From positions 196,135-260,134 of the forward strand of contig CAVVPD010000006.1 of NCBI GenBank assembly GCA_963750045.1: a DNA stretch of 64,000 bases, written 5' to 3'. A program made the position numbers and the translations under genes. The stretch comes from DASUAS01 sp963750045 (GTDB taxonomy: Bacteria; Actinomycetota; Acidimicrobiia; IMCC26256; DASPTH01). Under the pieces are notes generated by a model. The model saw only the letters and a list, made by a program, of their open reading frames with translations. It searched no databases and was not told the origin of the DNA. Below are positions 1 through 8,202 of the stretch, in pieces (within the stretch, counting starts at the first letter, position 1; each line of letters opens with the position of its first letter).

Positions 1-112
1 CGCGGTCGAGCTCGGAGTACACGGCGACGGTGGCGATGCCGAGCTCGCGGCACGTGCGCATCACTCGCACCGCGATCTCGCCTCGGTTGGCAATGAGGAC
101 TTTGCTGAACAC
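1..112 (-). CDS. Acyl-CoA carboxylase biotin carboxylase subunit, N-terminal fragment
   Basis: Only the first 37 codons lie in the window; the gene continues past the left edge. The translation opens with VFSKVLIANRGEIAVRV and continues to TCRELGIATVAVYSELD. This is the conserved beginning of biotin carboxylase domains of acetyl/propionyl-CoA carboxylases, which carboxylate biotin with ATP and bicarbonate for malonyl-CoA or methylmalonyl-CoA formation. A GTG start at 112 is used. It is divergent from birA, whose product would biotinylate the carrier domain of the same complex, so the pairing makes functional sense. Whether the full protein also carries a BCCP domain, as in actinobacterial AccA, cannot be seen. 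Confidence 0.9.
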   Translation of the reverse strand, partial: MFSKVLIANRGEIAVRVMRTCRELGIATVAVYSELDR

Positions 113-145
113 GGTCCCTCGAGATGGTCGGGCGATGGGTCGCCG

Positions 146-151
146 TATCCT
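146..151 (+). promoter_or_regulatory. Putative -10 box for leaderless birA
   Basis: TATCCT ends six bases before the GTG start of birA, the spacing expected when transcription begins at the start codon. No convincing -35 is visible. Confidence 0.45.
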
Positions 152-157
152 ACGGCG

Positions 158-889
158 GTGCCCGCACCTGCCCGCATCTCGCAACGCGGACGCTGGCGGA
201 TCCACCACTTCGGCGAGCTCGATTCCACCAACCGCTACCTCCTCGAGGAAGCCCGGGGCGGCGCGCCCGACGGCCTGGTCGCCGTGGCCGATCTGCAGAC
301 CGCGGGTCGCGGCCGCCTCGACCGGCGGTGGGAGGCGCCACCGGGGTCGTCGCTGCTGGTGTCGGTCCTCCTGCGCTCGGCGCCCCGTCCTGCCCGGGTG
401 GTCATGGCCGCGGGGCTGGCCCTCGCCGGAGCGGTCGACGAGGTGGCCGGCGTGTCCGTCGGGCTCAAGTGGCCCAACGACCTGGTGGTCGGCGACCGCA
501 AGCTGGCCGGGATCCTCGCCGAGCGCGAGGGCGCGGCCCTGGTGGTCGGTGCGGGCTGCAACGTGAACTGGGACTCGTTCCCGGCCGAGCTCGCGGCCAC
601 GGCCACCGCCTGCAACCTCGAGGCGGGGCGGGCGGTCGACGGGGACGCGCTCCTCGACGCGTACCTCTCGACGCTGGCCCGGACCCTCGACGCCGGTGGC
701 GACATCGTCGACGCCTACCGGGACCGGCTGGCGACCCTCGGCCGCCGGGTGCGGGTCGAGGTGCCCGGCGGAACCTTCGAGGGCGAGGCCACCGCGGTCG
801 GCGACGACGGCGCGCTCGTCGTGCGCGACGACGCCGGGACCGTCCGCACCCTCACCGCCGCCGACGTGATCCACCTCCGGCCCGCCTGA
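158..889 (+). CDS. birA: Biotin--[acetyl-CoA-carboxylase] ligase
   Basis: A 243-residue biotin protein ligase that activates biotin as biotinyl-AMP and transfers it to a lysine of the carboxylase carrier domain in the cytoplasm. Visible signatures are the substrate-entry segment DSTNRYL (about residue 22), the adenylate-binding loop TAGRGRLDRRW (about 49-59), LKWPNDLVVG with the KLAGIL strand (about 103-120), and a small C-terminal SH3-like domain ending in VIHLRPA. There is no N-terminal helix-turn-helix, so it is a group I ligase without repressor function. GTG at 158 is chosen because the homologous region begins soon after it and a -10-like box lies directly upstream. It is divergent from the biotin carboxylase gene. 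Confidence 0.93.
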   Translation: MPAPARISQRGRWRIHHFGELDSTNRYLLEEARGGAPDGLVAVADLQTAGRGRLDRRWEAPPGSSLLVSVLLRSAPRPARVVMAAGLALAGAVDEVAGVSVGLKWPNDLVVGDRKLAGILAEREGAALVVGAGCNVNWDSFPAELAATATACNLEAGRAVDGDALLDAYLSTLARTLDAGGDIVDAYRDRLATLGRRVRVEVPGGTFEGEATAVGDDGALVVRDDAGTVRTLTAADVIHLRPA

Positions 890-910
890 CGCGGGAATGG
901 CTGGTGGGGG

Positions 911-1744
911 TCAGGGGTCGAGGTCGCGGGCGACGAGCGCGGTGAAGGCCGCGGCGAGGCGCTCGGTGACGGGGCCGGGTGCGCCGGAGAGCTCGTGGCC
1001 GTCGACCGTGCTGATGGGCTGCACCTCTCGGGTCGTGGAGGTGAGGAACGCCTCGTCGGCGTCGCGCAGCGCGCCGAGGGGGAGCGCGGTCTCGTGGATC
1101 GGGGTGCCGAGCTCGAGCACCAAGGCCCGGGTCACCCCGAGCAGGCAGCCCGACGAGGCGGGCGGCGTCGAGATCACGCCGTCGCGCACGACGAACACGT
1201 TGGAGCCGGTGGCCTCGCACAGCTCGTCACGGGTGTTCGCGAAGATCGCTTCGCTGGCGCCGCGCTCGTGCGCGTAGGCCAGCGCGCGCACGTTCTCCGC
1301 GTAGGACGTGGTCTTCAGGCCGGCCGTCGCGCCCCGGTCGTTGCGCACCCACGGGACGACGACGACGCGCACCGAGGGCGGCCACGGTGTGACCTCGCTG
1401 GTGGCCACGATGACGGTCGGGTCCGTCTCGCCGCGCTCCGAGCCGAGCGGCGCCACGCCGCCGGTGATGGTGATGCGCAACCGCGCTTCGGCGTGGCCGT
1501 TGGCGTCGAGCACGGCCTCGGCCGCGGCCCGCAGCTCACTGCGGTCGGGGACCGGGAGCCCGAGGCCCGACGCCGAGTGCTCGAGCCGGTCGAGGTGGCG
1601 CCTCCACGCGAACGGGCGGCCTCGATAGACGCGCACGGTCTCGAACACGCCGTCGCCGACGAGCAGGCCGTGGTCGAAGGGCGAGATCCGCGCGTCGTCG
1701 GCGGGGACGAGGGCACCGTCGAGCCACACCCGGAGCACGCTCAC
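911..1744 (-). CDS. pabC: Aminodeoxychorismate lyase / class IV aminotransferase
   Basis: A 277-residue fold-type IV PLP enzyme. The N-terminal DHGLLVGDGVFETVRVYRGR, the PLP lysine in AGLKTTSYAENVRA and the later ATGSNVFVVRDG are the class signatures. The class includes 4-amino-4-deoxychorismate lyase, branched-chain aminotransferase and D-amino acid aminotransferase. I prefer the lyase, which releases p-aminobenzoate from aminodeoxychorismate, because the gene directly follows pabB. Its GTG start (1744-1742) overlaps the pabB stop codon (1743-1741), implying translational coupling. It is convergent with birA, with only 21 bp between stops. The alternative is a general class IV aminotransferase, which sequence alone does not exclude. 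Confidence 0.85.
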   Translation of the reverse strand: MSVLRVWLDGALVPADDARISPFDHGLLVGDGVFETVRVYRGRPFAWRRHLDRLEHSASGLGLPVPDRSELRAAAEAVLDANGHAEARLRITITGGVAPLGSERGETDPTVIVATSEVTPWPPSVRVVVVPWVRNDRGATAGLKTTSYAENVRALAYAHERGASEAIFANTRDELCEATGSNVFVVRDGVISTPPASSGCLLGVTRALVLELGTPIHETALPLGALRDADEAFLTSTTREVQPISTVDGHELSGAPGPVTERLAAAFTALVARDLDP

Positions 1745-3009
1745 GAGGGCACCAGCGTGGCGGCGTCGGCGCCCGCGAGCGCCAACAATCGTGCGGCCTT
1801 GAGCTCCGTCTCCTCCCATTCCGCGTCGGGCCGGGAATCGGCGACGATGCCGCCGCCCACGCCGAGCTGCGTGCAGCCGGAGGCGCCCGCACCGAGCATC
1901 GTGAAGGTCCGGATCGCGACCGCGAGGTCGGCTTCGACTCGCGCGGGATCGTCGGCCCGGGTGTCGATCCAACCGAACGCGCCGCAGTAGACGCCTCGGC
2001 GCACCGGTTCGAGCTCCTCGATCACCTGCAGCACGCGGGGTTTCGGCGCGCCCGTGACCGAGGCCGGGGGGAAGGTCGCGCCGACGAGCGCGCCGATCCC
2101 GACCTCCGTGCGGAGTCGACCGCGCACGGTGCTCACGAGGTGGTGCAGACCGGGGTGTGCCTCGACCGCGCACAGCGAGGGCACGTGGATGGAACCCGGG
2201 GCGCACACGCGCCCGAGATCGTTGCGCGCGAGGTCGACGATCATGACGTTCTCGGCGTGGTCCTTGGCGCTCGCCACCAGCGCGGCGTGCCCGGCCGCGG
2301 TGCCCTTGATCGGGCGGGTCTCGACCCGGTGCCCGCGGAGCATGAGGTAGCGCTCGGGTGATGCCGACACCACGGCGACACCACCGCCGAGGTGGGGAAT
2401 CCGGACCATCGCGGTGTGGGGGGCCCGGTGGTTGGCGGCCAGCGTGCCGTAGAGCGCGACCGGATCGAGCGCATGGTCGCACGAGAGCCGTCGCGTGAGG
2501 TTGACCTGGTAGCAGTCGCCGGCGCGGAGCAGCTCGAGCACGGCGTCGACGCGGGCCCGATAGGCGTCGCGGTCGAGACTGGAGTGCCAGCGACCGCTGG
2601 GCCGTGGAGGCACGACGACGGCGTCGTCGCCGGCGAGCGCGCTCGTGGCGCCTTCGAGCCGGGACCGGCCTGGGCCGTCGCCGTGTACCCGCACGGTTCC
2701 GTCGCCCCCCACCACCGCGACCGCGTCGAACCGCGCGAACACGACGTCGGGCACCGTCGCCGGCTCCGCCGACGCTGCCCGCCGGGGCACGCGCTCGAGG
2801 CTGTGGCCGAGCTCGAACGAGCACCAGCCGACCCAGAACCCCGGGCCGAGCCCGTCGAGGCGCGCCATCGCGTCGGGCCCGCTCGCGACCAGCAGCTCAG
2901 CGGGTTCCACGCCCACCACGGTGGTGTCGCCGCGCCGGACCGACGCCACCGCCGACTCCGCCGGGAGCCGGGCGACGAGCTTCGCGGCGACCGTGTCGGA
3001 GAGGTGCAT
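1741..3009 (-). CDS. pabB: Aminodeoxychorismate synthase component I
   Basis: A 422-residue chorismate-binding enzyme of the PabB/TrpE family, converting chorismate plus ammonia to 4-amino-4-deoxychorismate for folate synthesis. Typical signatures are GDCYQVNLTRRL (the PabB-like tryptophan-site strand), SPERYLMLRG, the active-site PIKGTAAG, DLARNDLGRVC, and the C-terminal AFGWID...DLAVAIRTF and VGGGIVADS strands. QVNLT rather than a typical TrpE motif, plus linkage to pabC, favours PabB over TrpE. No glutamine amidotransferase domain is fused, so PabA must be encoded elsewhere. ATG at 3009 is supported by a TACCGT -10-like box six bases upstream. It is divergent from the LCP gene at 3088. Confidence 0.9.
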   Translation of the reverse strand: MHLSDTVAAKLVARLPAESAVASVRRGDTTVVGVEPAELLVASGPDAMARLDGLGPGFWVGWCSFELGHSLERVPRRAASAEPATVPDVVFARFDAVAVVGGDGTVRVHGDGPGRSRLEGATSALAGDDAVVVPPRPSGRWHSSLDRDAYRARVDAVLELLRAGDCYQVNLTRRLSCDHALDPVALYGTLAANHRAPHTAMVRIPHLGGGVAVVSASPERYLMLRGHRVETRPIKGTAAGHAALVASAKDHAENVMIVDLARNDLGRVCAPGSIHVPSLCAVEAHPGLHHLVSTVRGRLRTEVGIGALVGATFPPASVTGAPKPRVLQVIEELEPVRRGVYCGAFGWIDTRADDPARVEADLAVAIRTFTMLGAGASGCTQLGVGGGIVADSRPDAEWEETELKAARLLALAGADAATLVPS

Positions 3010-3015
3010 GGGGCC

Positions 3016-3021
3016 ACGGTA
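3016..3021 (-). promoter_or_regulatory. Putative -10 box for leaderless pabB
   Basis: TACCGT on the minus strand ends six bases before the pabB ATG. A plus-strand TACCAT (3073-3078) similarly precedes the divergent LCP gene. Confidence 0.4.
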
Positions 3022-3087
3022 CAAGTCCGCGCCCGGATCCGTGCCCGCCCGCTTTCCGGCGCGAGCCGTCGGTACCATGTCCGCACC

Positions 3088-4506
3088 GTGAGATCTCCCC
3101 TCAGCGCGCTGCGCGCTCTCTCCGGCCGGCTCCTCATCGCCATCGTGGTGTGCGCCGCCGTGATGGGGGCCGCCGTCTTCCAGGTCAACCGCTACATCGA
3201 CGACGAGGTGGCGAAGATTCCGCGCGTCTCCCTCGTGACCGCGGCGGCGTCGAGCACCGGCGGCACGAACTTCCTCATCATCGGTTCCGACACCCGCTCG
3301 TTCGTGCAGAGCGAAGAGGACAAGCAGGCGTTCACCGACAACCAGGTGACGACCGAGGGCCCGGCCCGCTCCGACACGATGATGGTGCTGCACGCCGACG
3401 GCGACCAGAGCTTCGTGGTGTCGTTCCCGCGCGATCTCTGGGTGAACATCCCCGGCCAGGGCAACGAGCGCATCAACGCTGCGTTCAACAGCGGCCCCCA
3501 GGCGGTGATCGACACGCTCAAGGCCGACTTCAACCTCGACATCCAGCACTACCTCGAGGTCAACTTCAAGACCTTCGAGGACATCGTGAACGCGGTGGGC
3601 AGCGTGCCGGTGTACTTCCCACACCCCGCACGTGACCAGCTCTCGGGGCTCACCAACGTGTGGGTCGCGGGCTGCTACCACCTCGACGGCGGACCCGCGT
3701 TGGCCTACGTGCGGTCGCGCCACCTCGAGTACCAGATCGACGGCCGGTGGCAGGACGCCAGCGGGCTCTCCGACATCGACCGGATCCAGCGCCAGCAGGA
3801 CTTCATCAAGAAGCTGGGGAGCATCGCCGTGCAGCGCACGATGAACGACCCGTTGCTGGCACCCGATCTCGCCGACAAGATGATCCCCAACCTCACCGCC
3901 GACCCCGGCTTCGACCGCGCCTCGTTCAACCAGCTGGTCCAGGCGTTCCTCGGCCTCGCCGACGGCGCGGGCGGCGGCCCGACGTTCGAGACCCTGCCGT
4001 GGGACCGCGCCACCCGTAGCGGCCAGGACGTGCTGGTGGTGAAGGAACCCGAGGCCGATGCCATGCTCACCATCCTGCGGGGCGACGCGCCGATCCCGAC
4101 GACGACCACCGCCCCCGCGAGCACCGGCGACTCCGGTGCCGCGCCCCGTGCGGTGCGTCCGGTCGACGTGCGGGTCCTGGTGCAGAACGCCTCCGGGGTC
4201 CAGGGCGCGGCCGGCACGACGTCCCAGGAGCTGAGCCAGCTCGGCTTCGTGTCCGGCGGCACCCAAAACGATCCCCGCGGCATCATCGACCAGACCGAGA
4301 TCAGGTATGCCTCCGCCGACCGGGCCAAGGCGGAGCTGGTGGCGCAGCACGTGCCCGACGCACAGCTCGTCGAGGACCCGTCGCTCTCGGGCACCGACGT
4401 CGTGCTGGCGCTGGGCAAGAGCTTCCAGGGGCTCGGGAGCACCGCAACCACCGGAGCGCCGGCCGCGACCGCCACGACGCTGTCGCCCGAAGCGGCCTGT
4501 CAGTAG
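3088..4506 (+). CDS. LytR-CpsA-Psr family cell-wall glycopolymer transferase (first copy)
   Basis: A 472-residue membrane-anchored LCP protein. It has a short cytoplasmic N-terminus, one transmembrane helix (LLIAIVVCAAVMGAAVF, about residues 15-31), an extracellular LCP catalytic domain (about 60-290) with the family's NFLIIGSDTRS, RSDTMMVLHAD, VVSFPRDLWV and ALAYVRSRHLEY segments, and a C-terminal LytR_C domain (about 355-445). A Thr/Ala-rich linker separates the two extracellular domains. LCP enzymes move lipid-linked glycopolymers onto peptidoglycan. GTG at 3088 is chosen because the transmembrane helix follows directly; upstream in-frame sequence overlaps pabB and is not protein-like. It is followed 18 bp later by a paralogue, heading a nucleotide-sugar and glycosyltransferase cluster. 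Confidence 0.9.
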   Translation: MRSPLSALRALSGRLLIAIVVCAAVMGAAVFQVNRYIDDEVAKIPRVSLVTAAASSTGGTNFLIIGSDTRSFVQSEEDKQAFTDNQVTTEGPARSDTMMVLHADGDQSFVVSFPRDLWVNIPGQGNERINAAFNSGPQAVIDTLKADFNLDIQHYLEVNFKTFEDIVNAVGSVPVYFPHPARDQLSGLTNVWVAGCYHLDGGPALAYVRSRHLEYQIDGRWQDASGLSDIDRIQRQQDFIKKLGSIAVQRTMNDPLLAPDLADKMIPNLTADPGFDRASFNQLVQAFLGLADGAGGGPTFETLPWDRATRSGQDVLVVKEPEADAMLTILRGDAPIPTTTTAPASTGDSGAAPRAVRPVDVRVLVQNASGVQGAAGTTSQELSQLGFVSGGTQNDPRGIIDQTEIRYASADRAKAELVAQHVPDAQLVEDPSLSGTDVVLALGKSFQGLGSTATTGAPAATATTLSPEAACQ

Positions 4507-4524
4507 CGCGGAACGGGCTGTCGG

Positions 4525-5985
4525 ATGTCAGGATCCCCCTCCGTGAACTCGCGATGGAACGGCTTCGTGGGCCGCTACGTCATCTCGCTCGCGCTGGTCA
4601 GCGCGTTCGTCGTCACGGGCGTCGCGCTGGTCAACCGCGGCATCGACGAGCGGGTGCAGAACATCCCGCGCGTCGCCGGCCTCGATGTCGCACCCGCGCC
4701 GCCCGGCGGCGCCAACTACCTCATCATCGGGTCCGACACGCGCGCCTTCGCCACCGACGCCGGCGACATCGCCGCGTTCGGCAGCCCGGACGATCCCAAC
4801 ACCACGGGCCAACGGTCGGACACGCTCATGGTGGCGCACGTCGAGCCGGGGCCCCAGAAGACGTTCGTCGTGAGCTTCCCGCGCGACCTCATGGTCGACG
4901 TCCCCAACCGTTCCGGGAAGAGCCAGATCAACACTGCGTACGACACCGGGGGACCGAACGCCGTCATCCAGACGTTGAAGGAGAACTTCGGGATCGACAT
5001 CAACCACTACCTCGAGGTCGACTTCAAGAGCTTCCAGGAGATCGTCGACACCATCGGGAACGTGCGGGTGTACCTCCCGGGGCGGGCGCGCGACCAGGAG
5101 ACCGGGCTCAGCACCCCCTACGGGGGTGGCTGCTACCCGCTCGACGGCGCCGCCGCGCTGGCCTACGTGCGCGCCCGCCACATCGAGATCTCGGACCCGA
5201 AGGGCGACATCGTCGACGACTTCCCCCCGTACGAGCACTGGCGGAAGCTCGACAACTGGTCCGACCTCGACCGCATCCCCCGCCAGCAGTCGTTCATCCG
5301 CAAGCTGGCCGGCCTCGCGATCTCGAAGAGCCTGAGCGACCCGTTCCTGGCGGTCGAGCTGGCCGACAACGTGCTGCACTACGTCAAGGCCGATGCGGGG
5401 CTCAGCCGTGACGACGTCAACGCGCTGATCCGCGCCTTCAAAACCGTCGACGTGAACGATTCGAACTCGGTGCGGTTCCAGACCCTCCCCGTCACGACGT
5501 ACGAGCCCGACCCGAACCGGGTGGTCGCGTCGGCCGACGCCGAGCCGGTCATCGAGCAGCTGCGGACCTTCGGCGACAACGCGCCCAAGCCCGCCACCGT
5601 CGAACCGTCGCAGGTGAAGGTGCGCGTCACCGACGCCACCGGGACCGACGTTGGGCAGTCCGTGGTGTCCGCGCTGATGGAGAGCGGGTTCAAGGCCACC
5701 GCCGCGACCGACGCGAAGAGGAAGGTCGCGGTCACGGAGATCCGCTACGGCTACACCCAGACCGAAGAGGCCAAGGCGTTGCTGCCGTACTTCACCGACG
5801 CCAAGCTGGTGCCCGATCCGAAGGTGACCGGCGCGGTCCGGCTCGTGCTGGGCTCGTCGTTCCAGAACGTCACGGTGCCGTCGACCACCGTGCCGCCGAC
5901 CACCGTGCCGGGGGCCCCCGTGGCCACCGCAGCGCCGACGACCACCACGACCGTGGCGCCGGCGCCCTCGGACCCCTGCCCCTGA
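4525..5985 (+). CDS. LytR-CpsA-Psr family cell-wall glycopolymer transferase (second copy)
   Basis: A 486-residue paralogue of the preceding gene with the same layout: one N-terminal membrane helix (about residues 17-36), an LCP domain with YLIIGSDTRAF, RSDTLMVAHVE, VVSFPRDLMVDVP and ALAYVRARHIE, then a LytR_C domain. The tail is rich in Val/Pro/Thr (about residues 450-480), a wall-spanning or linker-type sequence. Compared with the first copy it has an insertion between YVRARHIE and the DRIPRQQSFIRKL segment. The start could be ATG 4525 or GTG 4543; both leave the helix intact. Tandem LCP paralogues suggest attachment of two different polymers, or redundancy. The 62 bp before rfbD carry a probable promoter. 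Confidence 0.9.
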   Translation: MSGSPSVNSRWNGFVGRYVISLALVSAFVVTGVALVNRGIDERVQNIPRVAGLDVAPAPPGGANYLIIGSDTRAFATDAGDIAAFGSPDDPNTTGQRSDTLMVAHVEPGPQKTFVVSFPRDLMVDVPNRSGKSQINTAYDTGGPNAVIQTLKENFGIDINHYLEVDFKSFQEIVDTIGNVRVYLPGRARDQETGLSTPYGGGCYPLDGAAALAYVRARHIEISDPKGDIVDDFPPYEHWRKLDNWSDLDRIPRQQSFIRKLAGLAISKSLSDPFLAVELADNVLHYVKADAGLSRDDVNALIRAFKTVDVNDSNSVRFQTLPVTTYEPDPNRVVASADAEPVIEQLRTFGDNAPKPATVEPSQVKVRVTDATGTDVGQSVVSALMESGFKATAATDAKRKVAVTEIRYGYTQTEEAKALLPYFTDAKLVPDPKVTGAVRLVLGSSFQNVTVPSTTVPPTTVPGAPVATAAPTTTTTVAPAPSDPCP

Positions 5986-6033
5986 GCGCCGCCGCACGCG
6001 CCGGCGAGGCCCGGGTGCCGGCTGGTCGCCCCG

Positions 6034-6039
6034 TACACT
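6034..6039 (+). promoter_or_regulatory. Putative -10 box for rfbD
   Basis: TACACT ends eight bases before the GTG at 6048, consistent with a leaderless transcript starting inside the envelope cluster. Confidence 0.4.
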
Positions 6040-6047
6040 TCCGAGCC

Positions 6048-6907
6048 GTGCGAATCCTCGTCACCGGAGCAGCCGGACAGGTCGGTGCGCGTGTCGCCGA
6101 GGCCCTCCACGGCCACGTCGTGCTCGCCGCCCCGCGCGACGTCCTCGATCTCGCCGACCGTGACGCGGTCGAACAGGTCGTCGGGGAGTTCGGGCCCGAT
6201 GCCGTCGTCAACACCGCGGCCATGACCAACGTCGACGCGTGCGAGCGCGACCCCGAGCGGGCGTTCGCCGCCAACGCCCTCGGTGTGCGGAGCCTGGCCC
6301 TCGCCGCCGAACGGGTCGGCGCGCACGTGGTCCACGTCTCCACCGACTACGTGTTCGACGGTGCCCGGAGCCGGCCATACGACGAATGGGATGCCGTGCA
6401 CCCGATCTCCGAGTACGGCCGCTCCAAGCTCGGTGGCGAGGTCGAGCTCGCCCGCCACTCGGCGTCGTGGGCGGTCGTCCGCACGTCGTGGGTCTTCGGC
6501 CGCCGGGGCACCGACCTCGTGAGCTGGGCCTTCGGGGCGTTCGACCGCGGCGAGCTCGACGGGGTCCTCGCCGACCAGGTCAGCATTCCCACCTACGCGC
6601 CCGACCTCGCGGTCCTGCTGGCGCGCTTCGCGGTCGAACGGCGCGCCGGGCTCTTCCACGTGACCAGCGGGAACGAGGCGGTGACCCGCCACGAGCTGAT
6701 CGTGTCCGCCCTGCAGGCGTGGGGAGCGGATCCGTCGGGAGTGGCGCCGATCGCCGCCGGCGACCTCGACCGGCCCGCCGCCCGCCCCCCATGAGCGCGC
6801 TCGACAACCGCGCCCTGCGCCTGCTCGGCCTCCCCGCCCTCCGCTCGTGGCGCGACGCGCTCACGGCGTACGTCAAGGAATGGGACTCGCCGGGAGCGGA
6901 GGCATGA
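6048..6907 (+). CDS. rfbD: dTDP-4-dehydrorhamnose reductase (frame break near 6788)
   Basis: An extended SDR that reduces dTDP-4-keto-L-rhamnose to dTDP-L-rhamnose with NAD(P)H. The Rossmann motif VRILVTGAAGQVGARV opens the protein, followed by VNTAAMTNVDACERDP, HVSTDYVFDG and the catalytic YGRSKLGGE. The first frame stops at 6794, but the expected C-terminal segment (ALDNRALRLLGLPALRSW) continues in the next frame to 6907. The break falls at a run of six C's around 6784-6790, best explained by one missing base. The restored protein is about 286 residues, normal for RmlD. The restored stop overlaps the ugd start. rmlA, rmlB and rmlC are not in the window. Confidence 0.87.
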
Positions 6908-8202
6908 GCGACGTTGCGGTCGTCGGCGCGGGGTACGTCGGGCTCACCACCGCCGCGTGCCTCGCGCGGCTCGGCCACCGCGTCACCTGCGCCGACCTCG
7001 ACGCCGAGCGCGTGCGCTCGCTCTCGAAGGGCGAGGTCCCGATCCTCGAAGAGGGCCTGCCGGCGCTGGTGTCGGAAGGGTTGGCGTCGGGGGAGCTGCG
7101 ATTCGTCGTGGGCGCCGCCGAGGCGGCCCGGCACGCGGAGTTCGTCTTCCTGTGCGTGCAGACCCCGCAGTCCGACGACCGGTGCCGCCGACCTCTCGGC
7201 GGTCGAGGCGGTCGCCCGCGAGATCGCCCCCGTGCTCCAGCCCGGCACGGTCGTGGTGAACAAGTCGACGATGCCGGTGGGCTCCACCCTGCTTCGTCGC
7301 CGCGTGAGCTGAGCCAGGCCGGGGCAGCCAACGACGTCGGCGTTGCCTCGAACCCCGAGTTCCTCCGCGAGGGCAACGCGGTGCGCGACTTCCTCCAGCC
7401 CAACCGGGTGGTGATCGGGTGCGACGACACCGCGGTCGCGGTGCGCGTCTCGGACCTGTACCGCGACGTCCAGGCGCCCATCCTGGTCACCGATCCCGCG
7501 TCGGCCGAGATGATCAAGTACGCGTCGAACGCGTTCCTGGCCACCAAGATCTCCTTCATCAACGCCATCGCCAACCTCTGCGAAGCGGTGAACGCCGACG
7601 TGCGCGAGGTCGCGCTGGGCATGGGCTACGACCCGCGGATCGGCTTCGAGTTCCTGCACCCGGGCCCCGGCTACGGTGGCTCGTGCTTCCCGAAGGACAC
7701 GGCTGCGCTGAACCACACGGCCGAGACCGCGGGCTACGACTTCAGCCTCCTGCGCGGGGTCGTCGAGGTGAACCGACGTCAGCACGAGCGCATCATCGAG
7801 AAGGTCCGCGACGCCGCGGGCGGCTCGCTCCGCGGAGTCCGGGTCGGCGTGTGGGGGCTCACCTTCAAGGCCAACACCGACGACCTGCGCGACTCGCCGG
7901 CGCTGGTCGTGAGCCGCGCCCTGCTCGAGGAAGGCGCGGTGGCGCGGGCCTACGACCCGGCAGTCGGCGAGGCCGCCGCCGCGCACGCTCCCGGACTCGA
8001 CGTGGTGACGGACGCCTACGAGGCGGTCGCCGGCGCGCAGGTGCTCGCGCTCCTCACGGAATGGGACGAGTTCCGCTGGCTCGACTTCGGGCGGGTCGTC
8101 GACACGATGGCCGCGCCCCGCGCGCTGATCGACGCCCGCAACCTGCTCGATCCCGCCGCGATGCGCCGACGCGGCTTCGCGTACCAGGGCGTCGGTCGCT
8201 GA
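6904..8202 (+). CDS. ugd: UDP-glucose 6-dehydrogenase (two compensating frame breaks)
   Basis: A 432-residue NAD-dependent enzyme oxidising UDP-glucose to UDP-glucuronate. It shows the N-terminal AVVGAGYVGLTTAACLA nucleotide fold, VASNPEFLREGNAVRDF, EMIKYASNAFLATKISFINA, the catalytic cysteine in GPGYGGSCFPKD (about residue 262) and the C-terminal GLTFKANTDDLRDSP. Between about 7185 and 7300 the continuous frame is garbled, while the neighbouring frame carries the expected AADLSAVEAVAREIAPV and VVVNKSTMPVGST. So two opposite one-base indels bracket about 40 codons. It overlaps rfbD at its start and the following SDR at its stop (TGATG). UDP-glucuronate would be the substrate of that SDR. Confidence 0.92.
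   Translation: MSDVAVVGAGYVGLTTAACLARLGHRVTCADLDAERVRSLSKGEVPILEEGLPALVSEGLASGELRFVVGAAEAARHAEFVFLCVQTPQSDDRCRRPLGGRGGRPRDRPRAPARHGRGEQVDDAGGLHPASSPRELSQAGAANDVGVASNPEFLREGNAVRDFLQPNRVVIGCDDTAVAVRVSDLYRDVQAPILVTDPASAEMIKYASNAFLATKISFINAIANLCEAVNADVREVALGMGYDPRIGFEFLHPGPGYGGSCFPKDTAALNHTAETAGYDFSLLRGVVEVNRRQHERIIEKVRDAAGGSLRGVRVGVWGLTFKANTDDLRDSPALVVSRALLEEGAVARAYDPAVGEAAAAHAPGLDVVTDAYEAVAGAQVLALLTEWDEFRWLDFGRVVDTMAAPRALIDARNLLDPAAMRRRGFAYQGVGR

Noticed and set aside
911..2824. Long minus-strand frame covering both pabB and pabC
   Set aside because: Its N-terminal part is an Arg/Ala-rich shadow of pabB in another frame; only the part from 1744 downward is protein-like.
7185..7300. Programmed recoding in ugd (and likewise at 9935-10005)
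   Set aside because: The shifts occur in compensating opposite pairs without slippery sites or stimulatory structures, and similar breaks occur in many unrelated genes, so sequence error is the simpler cause.
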